A stretch of 7,161 bases of DNA from Syntrophaceae bacterium. GTDB taxonomy: Bacteria > Desulfobacterota > SM23-61. Numbering within the stretch: the first letter of the stretch is position 1; every line of letters starts with the position of its first letter. The translations under genes were made by a program, and so were the position numbers. A model generated the notes under the pieces. The model had not been told where the DNA came from, did no database searches, and saw only the letters and a program-made list of their open reading frames with translations. The DNA lies in the NCBI GenBank assembly GCA_003154025.1, contig PMCE01000408.1:1-7161 (forward strand), given 5' to 3'. Of this stretch, positions 5,341-7,161 are shown piece by piece.

Positions 5341-5405
5341 GTTGACTGAAAAGCAATAATTTTATCTTGACTTTTATGGTATGGTAATCAACTCTTAAAT
5401 ATATA
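5341..5405. promoter_or_regulatory. AT-rich divergent promoter region
   Basis: This is the AT-rich part of the 300-bp gap between the divergent flavin reductase and kinase genes. On the plus strand TTGACT (5367-5372) is a good -35 match, but the best -10-like boxes (TTAAAT at 5395-5400) are 22 nt away, too far for a standard promoter. On the minus strand TTGATT has a weak GATAAA -10 at 19 nt. The composition and position support promoters in both directions, but no exact pair can be assigned. Confidence 0.3.
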
Positions 5406-5491
5406 TGGTTGCCACTCGAGCTCTGAACCTCTGCCGATGATCCGCCAGGCTCTGTTCCCCCAGGGGAAAAGGGCCGGGTTCTCATCTCGGC

Positions 5492-5544
5492 CGGGAGGTA
5501 TTTCTCGGCGGGATTTCCGGCTCACCCCGGGAGGCGGATCTCGG
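5492..5544. repeat. Direct repeat CGGGAGG-N5-CTCGG in the kinase leader
   Basis: The 17-bp pattern CGGGAGG-N5-CTCGG occurs at 5492-5508 and again at 5528-5544, 36 bp apart. The second copy ends 17 bp before the kinase ATG. A further CTCGG precedes the first copy at 5486-5490. This could be a regulator-binding site or an RNA leader element. The kinase ATG itself has only a weak ribosome-binding site (TTGGGTA). Confidence 0.4.
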
Positions 5545-5561
5545 TTCATGGGTATTGGGTA

Positions 5562-7022
5562 ATGAAATTATCGCTGTTTTCCCGTTTGACTCTGAATTAT
5601 CTGCTTATCTTCCTCCTGGTCCTGGGGGCAGGCGTCTACATGGTCTACCAACTGGGCCAGGTGGACGCGATCAGCCATTCCATCCTGAACGTCGACCGTC
5701 GCCTCGTAGAAGTGGAAAAAGGGCTTGCCGACTCCCTCCTCTCGCAGGTACGGTTTGAAAAGAAATTCATGCTCTTGCGGGACGAGACCCTTTTCTCCCA
5801 GTTCCTGTTGGCCGGCAAGGAATTCGAGGGGTTCATGCAAGAAGCCCTCGGCCTGGCTGCGGGCCAATATTCCGCGGGCCAATATTCCAGAGACCTGCTG
5901 GAGCTAGCCAAGGGCAACTATCAAAAGTATCGTACCCTGGTCGAAGAAGAGGCGGCGATGGTTCGAAAGCAGATCCCCTACCCCTCCGCCCAGTACAAGA
6001 GTGAAAAGGAGAGGATGGTGGATGAATGCCTGGAGCAGCTCAAAGCCCTGTCCCTCCAAGGGCAAAAGACGACGCTCGAGAAGATACGCAGCTTGGAGGA
6101 GGCCGGGGTCCGCGCCCGCCAGGTGATTCTGGCCATGGGCGGACTGGCCCTGATGGGGATCCTGGTTATTTCCTTCTTCCTGACCCGGTCCATTACCCGG
6201 CCCATCTCCCTGCTGATCGCCAAGACCCGCGAGATTTCCCGCGGAGCTTTCCAGGGCGACCTGCGGCTCTCTTCCCCGCCGGAAATGAAAGAACTGGCCG
6301 AAGCCTTCAATTCCATGTGCGATCGGCTGCAGGCCGTGGACAAAATGAAGTCGGATTTCTACTCGGTCATGTCCCATGAGCTCCGCACTCCGCTGACTTC
6401 CATCCGGGAAGGGACCAGCCTCTTGATGGAGAAGGTCGGGGGGGAGCTTACGGAGAAGCAGGGGAAGCTTCTCACCATCATTTCCGGAGAGAGCCGGCGG
6501 ATGATCGATCTGGTGAACTCCTTCCTGGATTTATCCCGCCTGGAGGAGGGGAAGATGCCCTTTCGTTTCAGGCCTGCGGACATTCTTCCCCTGATCCGCC
6601 GGGTGGTCGAAGAGATGGAACCTCTTGCCCTGGCCAAAAAAATCCAGCTTCAGGTGGTGAGCGCCTCCAGCATGCCCCCCGCAAACATGGACCCCGAAAG
6701 GATTCTGCAGGTCATCCGGAATTTTATCAGCAATGCCATTAAGTTCACTCCCGAGGGGGGAAGAGTGAAAGTGACCGCCCAGCGACAGGAGGGAGGACTG
6801 TGTGTTTTGGTGGAGGATACGGGCCCGGGCATCTCCCGGGAGAATCTGAAAACCGTCTTCGAAAAATTCCGCCAGGGGTCGGTGAAGGGATGGGAGACGA
6901 TGAAAGGAAGCGGGTTGGGATTGGCCATCGCCAAACAGATCATCACCGAACATGGAGGCAAAGTATGGGCGGAAAGTCAGCCCGGTCAGGGAAGCTCCTT
7001 TATCTTTGTATTGCCGTCGTGA
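5562..7022 (+). CDS. Sensor histidine kinase, GlrK/QseE-like
   Basis: This 486-residue inner-membrane kinase senses an unknown periplasmic signal and should phosphorylate a partner response regulator. In order: a first transmembrane helix at about 8-30, a helical periplasmic domain of about 160 residues, a second helix at about 188-208, a HAMP linker (about 209-262 with RSITRPISLL), the dimerisation domain with phospho-acceptor H272 in MSHELRTPLTS, and the ATP-binding domain. The N box is NFISNAIKF (387-395), the G1 box DTGPGIS (419-425), the F box FEKFRQG (433-439) and the G2 box GSGLGLAIAK (449-458). SHELRTPLTSIREGTSLL and the insert before GSGLG closely resemble E. coli GlrK (QseE), as does the overall length. 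A lipoprotein gene overlaps its 3' end, matching the glrK-qseG order. Residues AGQYS are duplicated in tandem near 100-109. All catalytic motifs are intact. Confidence 0.9.
   Translation: MKLSLFSRLTLNYLLIFLLVLGAGVYMVYQLGQVDAISHSILNVDRRLVEVEKGLADSLLSQVRFEKKFMLLRDETLFSQFLLAGKEFEGFMQEALGLAAGQYSAGQYSRDLLELAKGNYQKYRTLVEEEAAMVRKQIPYPSAQYKSEKERMVDECLEQLKALSLQGQKTTLEKIRSLEEAGVRARQVILAMGGLALMGILVISFFLTRSITRPISLLIAKTREISRGAFQGDLRLSSPPEMKELAEAFNSMCDRLQAVDKMKSDFYSVMSHELRTPLTSIREGTSLLMEKVGGELTEKQGKLLTIISGESRRMIDLVNSFLDLSRLEEGKMPFRFRPADILPLIRRVVEEMEPLALAKKIQLQVVSASSMPPANMDPERILQVIRNFISNAIKFTPEGGRVKVTAQRQEGGLCVLVEDTGPGISRENLKTVFEKFRQGSVKGWETMKGSGLGLAIAKQIITEHGGKVWAESQPGQGSSFIFVLPS
5859..5888 (+). repeat. 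15-bp perfect tandem duplication inside the kinase gene
   Basis: The 15-bp unit GCGGGCCAATATTCC occurs at 5859-5873 and again at 5874-5888 without spacer, doubling five codons in the periplasmic sensor domain. The frame is kept. Perfect identity suggests a recent slippage event, so copy number may differ between strains. Confidence 0.85.
6954..6958 (+). promoter_or_regulatory. Ribosome-binding site inside the kinase gene
   Basis: GGAGG lies 6 nt before the ATG at 6965, within the kinase coding region. This spacing supports 6965 as the lipoprotein start over the internal GTG/ATG at 7019/7022, which have no such site and would remove the basic start of the signal peptide. Confidence 0.75.
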
Positions 7023-7161
7023 TGATATTTTCCCTCTCCGGGTGCCAGAATTCCCAGAAGACGGTTGTTTCCCGGGGAGAGACCTCCGGGGAAAGGAAAG
7101 GAAAACCGGAGAAATCCCGAGAGACCGCCGCCGATCACCTGAGCCGGGCCAGGAGTCTGGT
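6965..7161 (+). CDS. Lipoprotein, possibly QseG-like (truncated by window edge)
   Basis: The open frame from the ATG at 6965 runs off the window after 65 complete codons. The protein begins with a basic stretch (GGKSARSGK), then a hydrophobic core (LLYLCIAVVMIFS) and a lipobox LSGC with C27, a standard signal for lipid attachment. After the cysteine comes a charged linker rich in Lys, Glu and Arg, and the fragment ends in a helical stretch (AADHLSRARSL). A TPR-type domain could begin there, but too little is visible to tell. It overlaps the kinase gene by 58 nt in another frame, with its own GGAGG site, so the two are translationally linked. In enterobacteria the lipoprotein QseG sits between glrK and glrR and tunes the kinase. 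The same role is inferred here from position and lipobox only. Confidence 0.72.
   Translation, partial: MGGKSARSGKLLYLCIAVVMIFSLSGCQNSQKTVVSRGETSGERKGKPEKSRETAADHLSRARSL

Noticed and set aside
5555..5758. Short plus-strand ORF overlapping the kinase start
   Set aside because: It is out of frame with the kinase, which shows a full set of conserved motifs, and its sequence is Pro/Gly/Arg-rich as expected of a shadow frame.
7019..7024. GTG/ATG start for the lipoprotein right at the kinase stop codon
   Set aside because: It would remove the basic n-region and half of the hydrophobic core of the signal peptide, while ATG at 6965 has a well-spaced GGAGG.

Overview
The window looks like chromosomal DNA from a GC-rich Gram-negative bacterium. 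A two-transmembrane sensor kinase with a long periplasmic domain is followed by a lipoprotein. The iron-sulfur (QueG-like) protein, the flavoredoxin-like flavin reductase and the degenerate 6-7 bp tandem repeats would suit an anaerobe or facultative anaerobe of the Desulfobacterota (deltaproteobacterial) type. That placement is inference; there is no rRNA or other taxonomic marker.

Layout. Positions 1-161 hold the C-terminal end of an unrecognised plus-strand ORF. Positions 162-674 are AT-rich and carry no convincing protein gene. They do contain a strong intrinsic terminator for minus-strand transcription (166-189), a good minus-strand promoter (322-295) and several repeated TTTTGAC boxes, which together suggest a small RNA gene. 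Next come two plus-strand genes: a QueG-related double [4Fe-4S] protein (675-1601) and a cysteine-dioxygenase-like cupin (1673-2389), separated by a perfect 28-bp palindrome. Three minus-strand genes follow: a TauE/SafE permease (2537-3307), a SprT-like/DUF2786 putative metallopeptidase (3528-4640) and a flavin reductase family protein (4767-5261). The right end is plus strand: a GlrK/QseE-like histidine kinase (5562-7022) and, overlapping it by 58 nt, the start of a lipoprotein gene that runs off the window.

How the parts fit. The kinase-lipoprotein pair resembles the GlrK-QseG-GlrR arrangement of enterobacteria, so a sigma-54-type response regulator is predicted just beyond the right edge. 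The cupin and the TauE/SafE permease lie tail to tail; both families are often tied to organosulfur metabolism (thiol oxidation, export of sulfite or sulfonates), a plausible but unproven link. Intergenic DNA is unusually rich in small repeats: degenerate heptamer or hexamer arrays at 2505-2532, 3323-3370, 3392-3405 and 3490-3524, and GC-rich hairpins at 1609-1636, 3410-3433 and 3452-3475. The 3308-3527 gap is almost wholly built of them. No tRNA, rRNA, CRISPR array, insertion sequence or phage structural gene was seen.
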